From contig VZRN01002962.1 in NCBI GenBank assembly GCA_013397935.1, positions 372,001-436,000 on the forward strand: a DNA stretch of 64,000 bases. The letters are read 5' to 3'. The position numbers and the translations under genes were made by a program. How positions within the stretch are numbered: the stretch's first letter is position 1; every line of letters begins with the position of its first letter. Below the pieces are notes generated by a model. The model searched no databases. It saw only the letters and a list, made by a program, of their open reading frames with translations, and had not been told where the DNA came from. This stretch comes from Dasyornis broadbenti (Eukaryota; Chordata; Aves; Passeriformes; Dasyornithidae). This document shows, piece after piece, positions 48,755 to 63,221 of this stretch.

Positions 48755-51700
48755 GTACAAGTGAAGTGCAGGCTCTCACCTAAAGGAGACATTACTTCTG
48801 GGGAAGAATTCAACCATGTTTCACACTTTATTCCTCATGTGGAAGAAACATTCATGGGTTTCCAGCCACTTTTGTAGATCTTAATATATAGGAGTGGGTA
48901 CGGAGGAGACAGAGGTGTATGTATGAGACTCTCTACGTAAGTTATCATCCCCTTCTCAGTTTCTTTGGTGCGACATTGCAGTGAGAGAACTGGTGTCCTA
49001 GTTAGCTGGCTAAGCTGGTATTTAGAAGAATCTAATCCTGCCTTCTTGCTCCAGGCAAGACTTCCTGTATGACAGTGCTACAGTCAATGCCACAGGGAAA
49101 ACATTGCTTCACCACCTCACAGGACAGATACATTTAAGATTGCAAAGTGCTTGGGTAATGCAGTCGTGGGATGCTCATAAATGCCCCAGAGAAATCCCAG
49201 GCTCCATGTCTCAGCAGCCGTGTATCACACAGTGAGCATATTTATCTCCAGGAACTGATCCTGGAAGCTGCAGGCCACAACAGTTCCCACTGTGACCCAG
49301 ACCCCTCAGTGATCAGAGCTTCCATGGGATTTTGAAATCCTGAGAGGTGTAAGTTAAGATGGCTAAGGCAATAAAATATAAACACTGATTAACAAAGCAG
49401 GTCTTTATAGCCATTAATTTTATATTTATAAATAGCCAGAGACAAGACTGAGTGATGATGTTCAGCCATGCAACAAATTGAAAGCAAATAAAGATATGAT
49501 GACACAGTAATTGTAACTGAAATGAAAACATTCTTCACAGCAATTTTAGATTCTTATACACACATTAACGTCTTCTTTTAGGTAGCAGGCCTTCCCCACA
49601 ACTCTCCATAGTTTAAGTGGTATCCAATTAAACAAAATTAAATGTACCATTAATATACATTGTGTGTTCCTGAACATTTAAAACTCTGCATTAATTCTGA
49701 AATAATCCAGACTACCATAAGATAACAAAAGAAAACAGTTTTTCTATGAAAATTTAGATTTTGAATTTCAGTTGTGATTTAGATAAATTCATGAATATCC
49801 CCATGGCCATGATGCCATGTAAGTGGTGAACTGAGTTTGCACAGCCTAATGCTTAGGTTCCACTTAAAATTCCAGGATTATATTCTGTCATGTTCAGAAC
49901 ATAGTGGATGTATTTTATACCTCAAAGTACTCATCTGGATCATGATGAATTTTTAGCCTTAGAAAAGAAGATAAGTATTCTAAGAATATTTTGGAGTGGA
50001 AGTGATTTTTATTTTTTCTCATTTTCCTTCTATTTAGTACCAACTGTTATTGTACCAGCTTCAGAATGCATAGTCTGATTCTCAGGTGCATGGCAATTTT
50101 CTGCTGTGTCCCTGTTGAGACTTTTCTTCCAATGTGAATATTGTATCACACACACCCAACACAGGCTGGGATTAAAATGAAGAGAGGTTAAGGTGAAGCA
50201 TAATGCAGAAATATAGCATTAAGAAAGATCTGACTATTAACTCAAAGGAGATTAACTGGAATAGATGATACAGTGACACTTACAGGTGGAAAAAAACAGT
50301 GGTAAGAGAGAGCTGAGTGGATCTGTCTCATTCCAGGAACATATCAAAGGTAAAACAGTTCTACTGTTCTACTGACCTCTGAAAAATTTGTATGATTCTT
50401 GTTAATGTGCTACTCTGTCACATGACTACTATCATAAGGGTCCCATGTCTTTTGTGGTTCATGGTGGTTACAGTGACTGTGTTAAAGTTACACAGCTTCT
50501 GCAAGCAAGTTTACAAATATAACTTATAAATCACTATTACTAAAGGCGTATAGGCTACATTAGACATATGCCTGCAGAAAACTTTTGCTGACTCCAAACT
50601 TTAGATGCCCTGTATAGAGTTACTCATTAGGTTATTACCATTACAACAGCTTAACAAGACATCTATCTTTGGAGGACTTCTCTGTTTTTTCTCTTGGATT
50701 AGTTCTAAATTTAGTATTCACAAAATATTGCTGAATAAGAACGTGTCACTTTGCAAGTTGAATTTTCAGTGTAGGACAATAGTTTATGTGCATTCTTAAT
50801 CAGTATGTTGAATAGCAAATACTTCTATAGATCAGTTTTAAAATGCAAACTTGAAATGAGTGCACTTTCTGTTAAAAAACTACATAAGAGATTTCTGGTT
50901 CTAATGTTTCACAGACTATTTTTTCTTTTTGTAGACATGTCCTTTCTGTAAGTATAAATAAAGTAGAATATTTTCAAGCAGCACTATTACTTCACTATAT
51001 GAAGAAAACAAGAGGGATCATTTCACCCATCACTGGAATGCAGTAACTTCAGTGATGTGTAATTTTATGGATGCTAGCAAACTAAACAAGGCTTCAGTGA
51101 GCAGTAGAATAATATATGCTGTTGAAACTGCTGAAAAAACTCAAAAACTGTTTCGATAAAGGGAGATGTTTGTCCTGCTTCAAGATATAAGAGAAGATTT
51201 GTGATTCTCCTAAGTCCACAGGCCCTAGATTAATGTTAGTGTCAAACTGATTTTATGTTAAGCTCATTTGATGTACCTCTGGGCTATAAGATATTACTTT
51301 GCCAGCAGCAAAGGTCACATGTTTTCAGGTATTGACAGTGCAAGTAACGACAAGTTGTTTCTGTGTTGAGTGGATCAGGGTCTTTTTCGCTTTCATTGAA
51401 TGAATTTGGCAAAGTGTAGCCTCTGCCCAAGAGGGCCTTTGAGCATACAACTGAGGGAATTATTAAACCTCCAGCTCTGCAATCTATAGCTTCATTTAGT
51501 TCAGCCGTCCCAAAGGAATGTTTATGCCCTTAGCTAAACAGCAAACAATTTTGAAGCTAACTTTGCATAAGTAGAAAATTTCTTGTTGATCACAAAAAGA
51601 AATCAAAAGAATCAGTAATATATTTAGTCCTGTCTAAGAACATTTTTTAAAGATATGTATAACGTATGGTAGGTCAAACTAGACTTACAATTGCAGTTAT

Positions 51701-52286
51701 AAAATACAACAACTTCTGTGAAACTTTGCAAGCACCAGTCTTAAGGAAGGAAGGCTGATCAAGCAGCTGAAATTCAGGAGCAGGGCCAAAGTGCTGCTTT
51801 CCTGGCTCCTTCCTGGGCTGTTGAGTGACAAAGTAAGTCGTGTAACAATACCAAGCTTTACACAACCTTGTGAGTCATCTCTAACAGGTAATCAGAAAAT
51901 ACATTAAGCCACTCAGATGGGAGCCTGAAAATTCCCAAACAGTCACAGAGTACACATGATGTCTCCTCTGCATTGGAGTGCTGAAGAGTGCTTTGAGAAA
52001 AGTTTTCTTCTCTAAGGCAAAAGGCAGTAAAGAGAGTTTAGGTTAGAATGCTCTGGGAATAGAATTTTATGAGAATTATCTGACACCTACAATCTGTGGG
52101 ATAGGGTTTTTTTCCTCCCAGTATGAGACTGAGCAAGGGGAAATGATAACAGCTTATAGTGGATGACAAGGGGATGGATACCCTAGATAGCTGTCTCTGG
52201 CACAAGCACAGATACAGTCAGTCTTTGAGAAGCAGATGCTTGGAGCTTGAAGTCATGTCCTCTGTCTCAGTGCTTGCTCTTAGACT

Positions 52287-52324
52287 CTACATTATCCCAA
52301 AATTTCTACATTATCCCAAAATTT
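52287..52324. repeat. Perfect 19-bp tandem duplication
   Basis: CTACATTATCCCAAAATTT occurs twice back to back with no mismatch, suggesting a recent replication-slippage duplication. Confidence 0.95.
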
Positions 52325-54419
52325 TCATTTGATAAGAAGCAGAAATGTCTCAAGAAAGCCAACAGCCCATCACCACACCAAATGATCTAACCTGCAGAAC
52401 TAAGCACCCCTCCTCCTCCTCCCCAGCATATGGATCATGCTTGGACCAGCTTTCCCAGGAGAGGTAGATTTAACCTCTTATTGCCATTGCCTGGTGACTG
52501 AGGAACACTCCTGGGACTGGAGCTGGAGCTCCAGATGTCATCATGAACACGAGCCTTGAAACTCAGACTTCCAGATTCTGATGGATCACCAGCATTCCAT
52601 GAATTTTCCATGAACATTTGTGTGCCTCACAAATTGGTCTCCTTTGGAGTATTATGCCTGTTTTGCATCCCCCAAACAGCTTTAGCTAAAAGGCAGGATC
52701 TTAAGCAATTAGTGCAACACAGACAGGGTGACAACTGAGCAGACCCAGAAGCCCAGAATTAGGTCTACAAAGGACCTAAGGTATCTTAAGCTGTGCAGCA
52801 CGATAGGTATGGATTATTTTTATTGCCCTCGTGAAGTTAAGCCCCTAAGTTTCTCTGAAAGGGCAGTGATGTGATTTGTTGCATACTTGCTGAAAAGCAC
52901 ATTGGTTCATGCTGTAGTGACCCAAGTACTGACAGAGATTGTTGATTTGTGTGGATATGTGTCACAGTTCTAGAAGTGCCTATGCAAGGGTTTAGCTGAA
53001 CCTGATTAGCTTAATCAGCACAGACTTGTACATGGACATGCCTTTCTCACATCTGTGCTGTTTGTTTCACTGCCTCCATTCTCTTTCCTTTTGTCACATT
53101 TTTCCTTAACAAATTTTCCATAACTTTAAAGACATCATTGAGTCTTTTCCTTTTTATTCTCTTCCTAGTTGCACTTTTGTCTTTGTAGAAAGCTGCAGAA
53201 GACGTAAAACTGACAAAAAGAAATATAAATAGCAAAAAGATAAGACTAAATACAACCTGAAAATGCCATCTAGTTTGCCCCCAAGCTTTTCATAGCAAAA
53301 TTTGGCATCTGGACCTCTTCCTGAGCCTGCTTAGCACAGCTGAGCAGAGGAAGGGGAACAGAGCACCATCACGTAGGCTGATATATTAGGCTTCAGGAGA
53401 AAGTAAAAAAGTATTAGAAGACAAAACTAGACATGCTTTCCCTCACAGTAGCATTGGGTACTCAGACACAACTTCCCTAAAGCATAAGGAAAAGCAGTAA
53501 ATTAATATTTTTAGTACTGCAATTGTAGTCTTATGCCAGTGTCACTCCTCCAAAGGTAACAGTATTTTATTTGCTTGTATTGATAAAATTCAGGGTTACA
53601 ATTTTTGCTTCTGAATACAAGCCTGTATTTTTCATCCCAACTGCAGATTGCAAGACATTAATATGTTTTCTCTCGCCTTAGGAGAAAATAAGAGTACTAA
53701 GTTTTAAATTCATCCATAGGAAAGGAACATAATGCCCATATGTGTGTGTGCACCTGTAGGTAGATGTAGGTGAAGACATAGATGTAACTTCTAGCCTTGT
53801 TTTGTAGTGGTGGTCACTGCTTCCCCAGACACAAGCTGGGAAATCATTAAAATTTATTAAACTGTCCCCAGTGTGGCCATCTACTCTTCTTCCTCTTCCT
53901 CTGTAACTTCTGTATTTGTACCATAGTTGTACATTTGCGTACAACTTGAAGGAACATCACCAGGGAGATTTAGTTCATGTGTGTATAGTAGGTTGATTAT
54001 ATCCTAAAATGTTCAAGTTCGTGCTTTTCAATATCCTTTCAATAAAAAGGGTAAGGCAAAAACTCAAAAAAATAGCTCAAAAAATGACACCAATTACCTC
54101 ATCTACTGGCTAGGATCAAGACGCTTATTCACGGATCCTAGGGTGTGAATATCTGGACTCCCATTATGGGCAATAGCATTAGAGTCAATCCAGCCAGTGG
54201 AGCTTGGAGAGCTGCACCTGGACAGTCAGATGGTTTCCAGGTTCCCCTAACTGTACAGGCTAGATTGCCCTCTGACTGCCGTGAGAGCTTAAACACCTAC
54301 CAACATTTTGAGAATTAAATCTTGATGTCTGTGGTGTAGAGGTGAATCCTACTGAGTGAAATCATTTATGTAGATGCAGATGTATGTGTGAAGTAGACAG
54401 TGATTGAATTAAAACTGTT

Positions 54420-54660
54420 GTGAATTTAACATGAATAAACTCCTGTTCTGTTATGTGGCCCTCGGGTGCAATTAAAATCCAGTGTATGGTTAATTTACCT
54501 GTCACAGGAGGGATATATTTGCCTATATTCATGAGGCAAGTAACTCTAGATTATTTTTTTCATGTTTATGATATATAGGGTGATCAGTAAGTATTTAGTA
54601 ATGCTAACTCCCATTCAGCATTACACAGGTCAATTACACTCACTCATTTCCAATGAAAAT
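54420..54660. promoter_or_regulatory. Candidate conserved non-coding element
   Basis: About 240 bp free of repeats, with homeodomain-type cores (GCAATTAAAATCC, GGTTAATTTACC at 54488-54499, which resembles an HNF1-type dyad, and CAATTACACTC) set among balanced words such as GTGGCCCTCGGGTGC. The call rests on texture only; conservation cannot be judged here. Confidence 0.2.
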
Positions 54661-55536
54661 ATTAAAACCAGAAGTTAGAGAGTTAGTCCTGTAGAGTTTG
54701 AACAATTCCAAATAATGATTAGTACCATAAGATAAGAACACTTGCCACTGTCAGAAGTTGTTTAGCACTAAGTACGATGGAGGCCTCAGGGCCATGTTCA
54801 TTCCACGAGAGAGGCTCAGCCCAAGACCTACAAAGCACTGACAAGGGGTCAAAACAGACCTGAAATGATTCATAGATTTTCATGCTTGATCCCATGCATG
54901 AAGGTGAATCTGACTCTCTGACCTTCCTTTAAATAACAAGATTCAGTCTTGTTTTTCTGTGCAAAACAAGTTGCTGACAGCCTAGAAATAAAGAAGGGTT
55001 TGAATTTCTTTTCGGCTCAGAGCTCTTAAATTTTTCTGTCTCCTCAGCACTGCCTCACTAGGTATGTTGGCTGTGCACCCATTCAGAAGCAGGATACAGT
55101 CAGCACTTAATTATCCATGTGTTGCAGATTATTCATGTCACAGATACCAGCTGAAGCAGAGAGCTGCATGAACATTTCTAAAGTCCTTCCAGGAGCATCT
55201 CAACTCTATAATCAGTACAGCTGCTTTTGCGTTACACAGAGCTGGAGATAATAAGCCCATATAAATCTTATCAGGCTCCATAGTAAGCCAGGTTCCTGGG
55301 AAACACAGAGACTGGTGGTGTCAACCTGTATCCAGCTGGGATTTATTAATTTTGGCTCAGTGCCGCTCTGCCAAACCCATAGTGGAGCTGGCTTTGGTGG
55401 CAGTCCTGAGGCTGACAGGTGACAAGGGGTAAAGGGAGTGAAGCCATTGCTTCTGAACCATGGTCCATTTTTCTAAAAGAAGAGTTTGCAATTTATTAGA
55501 GGAGGCACAGTGCCACAAGACTTCAGACAGTTTAGT

Positions 55537-55592
55537 CTTTTTTTTTATAATATTTTTTATAATTTTTTATTATTTTATTTTTTTTTTATTTC
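55537..55592. repeat. T-rich/AT-rich low-complexity tract
   Basis: TTTTTTTTATAATATTTTTT and similar blocks, at least 95 percent A+T by eye, with TATTT/TAATT units that look like decayed microsatellite. Confidence 0.9.
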
Positions 55593-58500
55593 AACTAACA
55601 TGTCTTTTTGAAGTGACAGGAGGAGTTGCAGGGACTTGTGTTCAATCAGAAAAGTCAATTCTAGATAGCTATAGATTGACGGGAGTTTAGTTTTAGCAGG
55701 ATAGATGTTTTTAAGTTGTCAACAAATAATCCATTTTAAAGATCTCTTCATCTTTAAAATGTACTTCACGTCAGGAGACTTCACTGCATCAGTCCTAGGC
55801 TGACACTGTGACGTGGACTGCTCTTGAAAGCCTATGGTGTGAAAAAGCACTCCAGCTCTAATTTTTCAGTTTCTCCAAACATTTAACATTCATTCATATG
55901 CAATTTCTTCACATGGCAGTAAGACACATGTTCTAGAGTAAACTTGAAAGCTTAGCCTCAGACTTATTAAAGTCTTAGTGGTTTATGGTGGCGGTGAAAG
56001 TTTCTTAGTTAAGCATCATGTTTCCATATCTGATGGAGATACTTCCAATAAAGTTATTCTTAGAGGCCCTTGATTATGTTGTTTTTCAATAGTAGAGAGT
56101 TCTGGACAATAAATTTGAGGATCATTCAATCAGCTTCTTTATGATTCTATATTAAATTCTATGTTTTCACTTCTCCTTTCAAAAGTCCTGTTTGAAGTAC
56201 TGGAGGTTCTAAAACTACAATGTCAGCTTGTGTGTAAATGGCACCAGAAACCTCAAACATTCTGTTAGACAATGGAAAACTAAGATACATGAACAAGACT
56301 GAGACATAACTAGAGAAAATGTAACAAGAAAAATATCTTAATTGTGCTGAAGAAAAAGTTTCTATGGGCTCCAAATATTTTTGATTTCTATAGCAACTTA
56401 TCATCAAGAACTTTCTAAAAATATGAATTAATTGAGCCTCAGAATTTGAAAGCTCAATAAGAGTTATATTGAGATGGTCCTGTTTAACACTGGAGTACAG
56501 TCTGATCCATTTGTGATTGATGTTTGACAAAATACAAAGCTGTTGACCCAGATGGTAACAATCACATACAGCAAGTATTTCTAGATCATAACTGTAGTCA
56601 AGATTTTGATCCAAACTTCCTAACATTTAATGTAAGCAGTGGCAGAATTAAGACACTGCTTAAACTGAGAAGGGAATTACTGTCAGTATTGTCTGTTAAA
56701 TGCATTGGGAACTGCCATAAATACAGGTAGTTCCAACCATGCTTAAATAATTGCCTGGGCAAGTCCTTCAATCTTTTCTTATCAAAACAAGGACCAAAGA
56801 CACACCATGTGGAACAGATTCTGAAAGATCTGTGGTGCCAGAAAATTCTGTTGCCTGTGACCCCAGAGAAAACTTCACATTTGGTAAGACTTCAGTTTGA
56901 TTGTATTTCTTTGAGCCTTTCTGCTACAAGTGTTTAATTATTTAAACTATGTCAATAATTGCCCAAGTTTGCCTACATGAGCTAAGTAATTTAAGAAATT
57001 ATTTAGGAAAGTAATGAATTTGATGAGAGTATACGTTAAGCTAATTAATCATCATTTAGTCATGGCCTTGTGTCTAGACAAGCAGAAGTCTTGCAATATG
57101 CAGTACCTGGGGCCAACAAGTAAAAATACTGTATTTCACATGAAGCTTTTATTTCTCTGTGATTGTGGTAGTGTATAGACACACTATAACTTGATTAAAA
57201 TGCAAAACCCAGTGTACTTTGTACAACATTTGCCTTTACAGTGATGTAATCCAGATACTGTATTCTTCAATTGAATTTCCTCTGCCTGTTGGAAAAATAA
57301 AGCCTCTTTCATAAAGACACATCTTTCCCTAAAGCTTCAGAAATTTTAAGTGTATGTAACAATCACACTAATCTATCTTCAGGTTGTCCCTGTTGCAGAA
57401 TTGCAAGTCAGGAAAACAGATAACCTGTTGAGTACAATGCTCAGAACCGTTTCTGTGTAGATGAAATTCAGTGCTTATCACCCCATCTAGAGCAGCTTTT
57501 GTTAGAGCATCTTTTCTGTCCTGTAACTCTTCTGGAGTCAAATGTTATGCAGCACGTTCAGAGCCTCAGTGTGTTTCTAACAACTCATAGCCACAATACT
57601 GCAGCTAGGTATTGATGGGACAAGGGTTTTTATATCCATAGTGGATTTTTATCCGAGAGAAATAGTGTCACTGTTTTAATAACAGAATTTTTTTTAAAAA
57701 AGGCCTTTGTGGTTTCAGTCATTTTCAAATTTAAGTATCTAACTTAAGGGCAGTTCAGCATACTTAGCTTTCACATGGTAGACCTGTGGTGTGTCCCTTC
57801 CTTGTCTCTCACCAATGGTTCCCTACCTGGAAAGCTCTTTTCAGCTCACGAGTGAACTTTTAGTCCACTGGAGTGAAACTCTTTCAGCTTCTTTCTATTG
57901 TGTTTGTCAAATCTGTCTGAATTGTACCACAGTCAGCAGAGCTGAAAACACAGCAGTAACTAGGAATTAAGAAGCTGATAATACCAGTATGGGCAAACGT
58001 AATAATCACAAAACAAAACAATAAAATTTCACTGCTCGAATGAAAGCTTGCTTGCTATACTATGCCAATTTCTTTATTTTACGTGCTCAGTGCAAGACTG
58101 AAGAAATGTCTCTTGTAGGGGATGATTTAGTTCATACCATAGCCATAGGCAAAATTCCTCAATACAGTATATTTTGCTGTGAAAATATTCATGTTCTGAA
58201 GTCAAGTTCAAATGTTTAGTCACTTTAGTTATTTCAACAAACCAACTGTTTAACATTTTCAAGTCACTTTTTAATGAAGTCCATTTTATATACAAAACAT
58301 GCTCCTAGCTAATTCTTGAGTTTACTTTTCTAGGCCGACCACACTGAACACTTGAATACCCAAGGAGTAGGGACAATAATATGAAAGTACAGTAAAAACA
58401 CATTACTATGTTCACCTTAAGCAAATTAACTGTAGAGGAGGCCCTGCATTAGCAAGGTGTCCAAGGAACTTCAGGCTATTATGTGATATAAAGCTGCAGC

Positions 58501-59190
58501 AATGCCATTATTCCCAACCTTGCCAGCACACAGTAAGACAGCAGCTTTCTTTTGCCTGGGAGAAGAAAAAACTCTTCTGCCTATTTCCCACTACTCCCCT
58601 TCTGCCTTATCAAAATGAGTACAAGGACAGGATTCTCACCAAAACAGTTACATGATGAGGGAACTCTCTCATGCAGGAGGTGCATACCAGCTCTTATCTT
58701 GATATGGATGGCTGCAGAGCTGAGAAGGGCTGAAATTTCAGACTCATATGGTTCTGTGGCTTCTTATGTGGCTTCCTACTCTCATAGATGTGAGATTAGT
58801 TTATTGTAAAGAAGAGAAACATGGATTTAGAACATTTTAATTCTATCAAAATGAAAACCATGCTTCAGAAACATACAGCTGGTTTGGCTTAGTACATGGG
58901 AGTGTTCCCCCTGATTCTCTGCAATAAAGGAGGCACTAAGGAGCATGGATTAAATTATTAACTTAAATCAATTAACTAATTACATTAAAGAAGTTGGATA
59001 AAATTATTCAAAATTGCTTGACAATATCTTTAAAGCAAATTCGCTGTACAGCTTCATATGAGTAAGTAGAAAATACTTAATTGACTTGACTACAAGATTT
59101 ATTCTAAGAATCAGAGGCAGAAACATTAGTCAGAAAAAAATGATACTTCAGACAAAGTGGAGCAGTATTGCCTGACAGTTTTGTGGATTG

Positions 59191-59264
59191 ATTTTTGGGT
59201 TTTTTTTTTGTTTGTTTGTTTGTTTTGTTTTTTGTTTTTCTTTTTAAAATTTTTATTATTTTTT
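59191..59264. repeat. T-rich tract with (TTTG)n
   Basis: A T-rich segment including TTTGTTTGTTTGTTTG and TTTTATTATTTTTT blocks. The minus-strand reading gives a Lys/Asn/Gln-rich frame that is purely compositional. Confidence 0.92.
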
Positions 59265-60045
59265 AAGCACTGAATAATACTTTGTTTCAGTGGAGGTAAT
59301 CTGCCCAATCTAGCAGGCTACATGACACTGAAGTCATGTTTTGATTAACATCAAGATTCTTACATACCTAAACCAATTCATTGTGAAAACAAATGAGAGT
59401 CAAAAAAAGTAATACTCAGAATTAATGATGTTTGGTCATCTATTCTCCAGTGAGGTTGAAAACACAGATGAATGTGGTGCCCTTCCCATTGTGTGTCACC
59501 AGATCTGTCTTCCTCAGTCCGGAAGAAAGCACATTTTTAGCACTGCCAGCTCACTGTTCTTTTTCAGACATCTCTTTTTTTTTTTTTGCATCATATGATT
59601 CTAGGTAAACTTAACTCTCATTTGAAAGAAAAAAAATAAACATGTTTTAGTACCTAGGATTGCCAAAAATACTTTCAAAATGCACAATCACAGAGGCTAG
59701 GAGGCCAAAAGTTAAGTAACACGGACATAGAATTTACTATTTTTTAAAGAATATTATTTTGATAACAGTTTCTTGATTTATCTTGGGCATTTGACTGACA
59801 CCTTTTTTATTTAACACTTGCTATTGGCAGGAGTACAGTCTTCATTTCTCAGTTGTTCTTCTGATTTCTGATTTCTGCAGTAACTTGAACATCTCTGTCA
59901 TTTTCATCTGCATGGACCACCTTCTTTCTTCAATGCTACTGCTGCTATTTAAGTAAGAGAAAGCATTGCAAATAATTTCAAAACAGAGCTTAAGAAAATT
60001 ATATTTTGGGAAATTTAAGCAGAGTCCTTCAGACTGTTTCAGACT

Positions 60046-60061
60046 GCACCCTCTTGTGCAG
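60046..60061 (-). promoter_or_regulatory. CTCF-like motif, reverse
   Basis: The minus strand reads CTGCACAAGAGGGTGC, similar to the CCASNAGAGGGCGC form of the CTCF core, with mismatches at the 5' edge and one T for C. Its orientation opposes the two forward sites at 27.8 and 30.05 kb. Confidence 0.25.
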
Positions 60062-61072
60062 CACAGTTAAATCATTGTTATTCCTTTATTCCCTCTGTAT
60101 AAATATAACGGCAGTATAAAAATCTTTTTGATGTCTAGGATACTGCGTGGCATCACAGGAAAACTAAGGAGGTCTTCTAAGCTGATTAAATAAAACCAAC
60201 AAGAGTCACAGGAGGGAAGGGAGGAGGGAAAACACTTGCTCGCCTGATCTGAGATGTTTGCAAAAGCTGCAGCAATTCTCCACCAGTTAAGGATTGAAGT
60301 TTCCCTGGTGGACTGATGACCTTTGATGTGATAATTGCTGGTTTTCCTGAAACTCCCAAAAGAGAGCATGTATAGTAGGGTTAGAAGAAAAAGGGATAAA
60401 TATTAATGAAGCATTGGATTTTCATTCAAAAACAGCAGGAGCCAAGCAGTTAAACGCTCCTTTTCATCCCATGAAGCAGGATAGAAACTAAGATCCCTAT
60501 ATCTGCCACACAACTTACAAACCTTAATCTCTGAGTAGTTTTACAGTGTCATGTATCTCTGTGGGTAAGAGCTTGTTGTGTTGTTGAAAAGATTATTAAT
60601 TATGTTAGATTTTTCTTCTTTTGAAATTTCATATAAAATAAATTTTTAATTCTTCTAAATATTAATTTTTGCCTCCAACATAACACATACATAAATGTCA
60701 GGGTATTAATTTTCCATTACGGTGACCTTAGTTTTATTCTTCAGGTAAGGCTGGAGAAAGTGCCCGAGGATAGGAAATTAGTGAAAGTCTTACCCCTCTT
60801 TTGTTGTGGTTCACATGAAAATTTTTGTCATTTTCCTGAATCCAAGTGGATCTTAAGTTACTACTTTTCAGCATCCTCTTGCACATAATTCACTGTCATG
60901 TGTTTGATATTAGAAAGGTAAATGGGCTATAGTTAGCATGCAGTTTGCTTGCTCTCTCACAAGCTGAGTGAAAACAAAAATGTTTGGAGAGAAAAAAAGG
61001 GACAAATAGCGCAGTTCTTACCACGACAACTTTTTCTGATTGGGGTTTTGTGGAGGTTTTTGTTTGGTTCTG

Positions 61073-61087
61073 TTTTTTTTTTTTTTT
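61073..61087. repeat. Poly(T) 15
   Basis: A homopolymer T-run within a T/G-rich stretch (GGTTTTTGTTTGGTTCTG precedes it). Confidence 0.95.
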
Positions 61088-63221
61088 AAATAGAGACAAA
61101 GTATTTCATTTGTCTGGTGAAGTTGCTTTCTTCTGGAGCTAGCTGTTGCTTTGGTTAGTAGGTGAAAAGTCAGAGTTTGCCAAAAGGCTTACAATCTCCA
61201 GTCAGATGTTAATTTGCATGTCTGTCATGGCTTGGAAAAGACTGAGTATTAGCCTTTCCTCTAGCATGTCACTCATATTGTGCTGTTATCTTGAAGTGTT
61301 TTAAAGACAAATAAAATTGAGATTTTCAGACTGATTAGCTGGTGTGACTGCAAAGGCATTTTTGTATTGAAGAGATGTCTTTGTTATAGCAGCCTTCATA
61401 TCTGACCTGCACCCTAGGTCAATAAAGATGAAGGGCTCTTGGTGTGTTGCAGAAGAACCTCATTGTGACCCACGACTGGCCCTGCTTTCATATGCATACA
61501 CTTACTGCCAGCCTAGCAACATGCACCTTCTCTCCCAATGATTAATATAGCATCAAATGAGACATACTGTTTCTCTGGAAAACATCCTTGTAAAGCTGGC
61601 TGAAATGGGAGGTTAAATATCAAAGGGCTAACACAAAGAAAGGGACTGATCAAACAACCAGACTATTCTGTGATTTACATGGGTTATTTTGCTGATGATT
61701 AGGTAAAGAAAAACCTGCTGAGATGAAGAGTAAGCAATTACATATTGAGGAAACTCTCATACTTATTACCTTATTAGTAGTATTCATAGACTAAGAGACC
61801 CTCCACAGGGTGATCCCTTGCTAATTCCTTATCGCCAACGGCTTTGATGTGCTTATGTTATGTGATTTTCTTGGAGGAATGGAAAAGGCAGGAATTTTTG
61901 ACTGAACACATAACCACCTAGCATCAGAGGAAAACTGCAGAATTCAGGAAACATTTGTAAATAAAGAAGGCTGTATATTTACTAATGTGTGTATCCCATC
62001 TTCAGCTGTCAATGCAATTTCCTAGAAGGCTGGTTAAAAAAAAAAGAAAAAGAAAAATAAGAAGAATCATAACCACTGGTTAGTTCAAGACAGAATAATT
62101 CCCAAATTGAGAGGTAGACACTTTGCTACCAGATGACAACATCAGTAATAGCTAGCTGTAGAAGTAGAGAAAACTTTGATTACTTAACCACAAAAGTTTC
62201 CTTTTACTGAAATTTTGGTTTGTTACATGTACAGAAAAGACTTGGAAAAATGATATTTAACAAACATTTTCACTATAATAGCCATTCCTGGTTCTTCCCA
62301 TCTGAGGTACAGCTTTCTTTCTGGTAAGGAACCTTGCCTCTATGCTGACAGTCATTTTAAGCTCCTTTCCTGCTCCAGAACAGGGGAAACGTGCTTGAGA
62401 AAAATTAGGTTCAGATGTCAGGTGGTATTGTTAGATAGACTCAAACACAAAGGTGGAATGGAAGAGGACATCTTACCTGTGTCTGTGACAGTAATTAACA
62501 AAAAACCCAACAGATGGTGACTACTGATCAAACGCCAGCAAGTGTTGCTCCTTAAGGCACAAGCATGTTGTGAGGACTTTTGTCTGCGGCAGCACATAGT
62601 CTAGGGACCTGTGAACAAAGTAACTAAGCACTACCAATAACCTGGCTATGGGATCAGCAAATTCATCTGGCATAACTCTGCGAACTTACAAGATGTGCTG
62701 CATTTGCTGCAACAGGTGGCATGCTCAGTTAACATGATGTATCTACCCAGATTACCCACAACACAGCAGCAAGCATATTTTAGTCCTCACTGCTATTGTC
62801 ATTACTGAAGTCTGAATGCCCTGTAGATCATGCAATTTAAATTCCCTTTGTCTTCAAAGAGAGTGTTGAGAATTTAAATGTAGAAGGTCTGATGGCTGCA
62901 TATTTATATATAGCAGAGAACCATAACACAGGTGAAGACTGTAAAATAAACTTGTCTGAAAATTTAGTGGGTAGATAGGTAAATATCTTTTCAAGTTCCT
63001 TTCCTTAGCTCCTAGGGTAACGCACACCTTCCATTAATGAAGAAATACAGCCGCATGATTTGACCCCAGCCAGTTACTAAGCTCCATGGAGCTGCTCGTT
63101 TCCTCCCACCCATCAGAATGAGGGAGAGAATAGGCACAGTAAAAGGGAGAAAACCTGTGGTTTGAGATAAAGAGAGTTAATGTGTTACTAAAGGGGGATA
63201 GGATAATAATACTACTAACAC

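Larger units (their letters stand above)
48755..63055. other. Non-coding AT-rich DNA, no gene seen
   Basis: This stretch contains AT-rich blocks, T-rich low-complexity sequence and scattered motifs. The largest open frame (56159-56626 -, 155 codons) is Ile/Leu/Tyr/Ser-rich as expected for AT-rich antisense sequence and has no domain. The minus-strand frame at 53047-53235 is Lys/Arg-rich because the + strand is pyrimidine-rich. AT-rich but non-repetitive blocks at 49365-49520, 56985-57080 and 58930-59060 have enhancer-like texture. A perfect octamer ATTTGCAT lies at 61212-61219. Confidence 0.5.

Noticed and set aside
50936..50948. 13-bp micro-exon between TTTTTGTAG and GTAAGT
   Set aside because: Acceptor and donor are both good, but random pairs at this spacing are expected in 64 kb, and there is no neighbouring exon to join.
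53047..53235. Lys/Arg-rich minus-strand terminal-exon candidate with a fair acceptor
   Set aside because: The basic composition follows from the pyrimidine-rich + strand, the frame stays open through the supposed acceptor, and no polyadenylation or partner exon supports it.
56159..56626. 155-codon minus-strand open frame
   Set aside because: It is rich in Ile, Leu, Ser and Tyr as expected from AT-rich sequence, and I see no family motif, splice pattern or supporting context.
60700..60745. TTCAG|GTAAGG perfect donor-like site
   Set aside because: The only upstream acceptor lacks a pyrimidine tract, so no exon can be defined.
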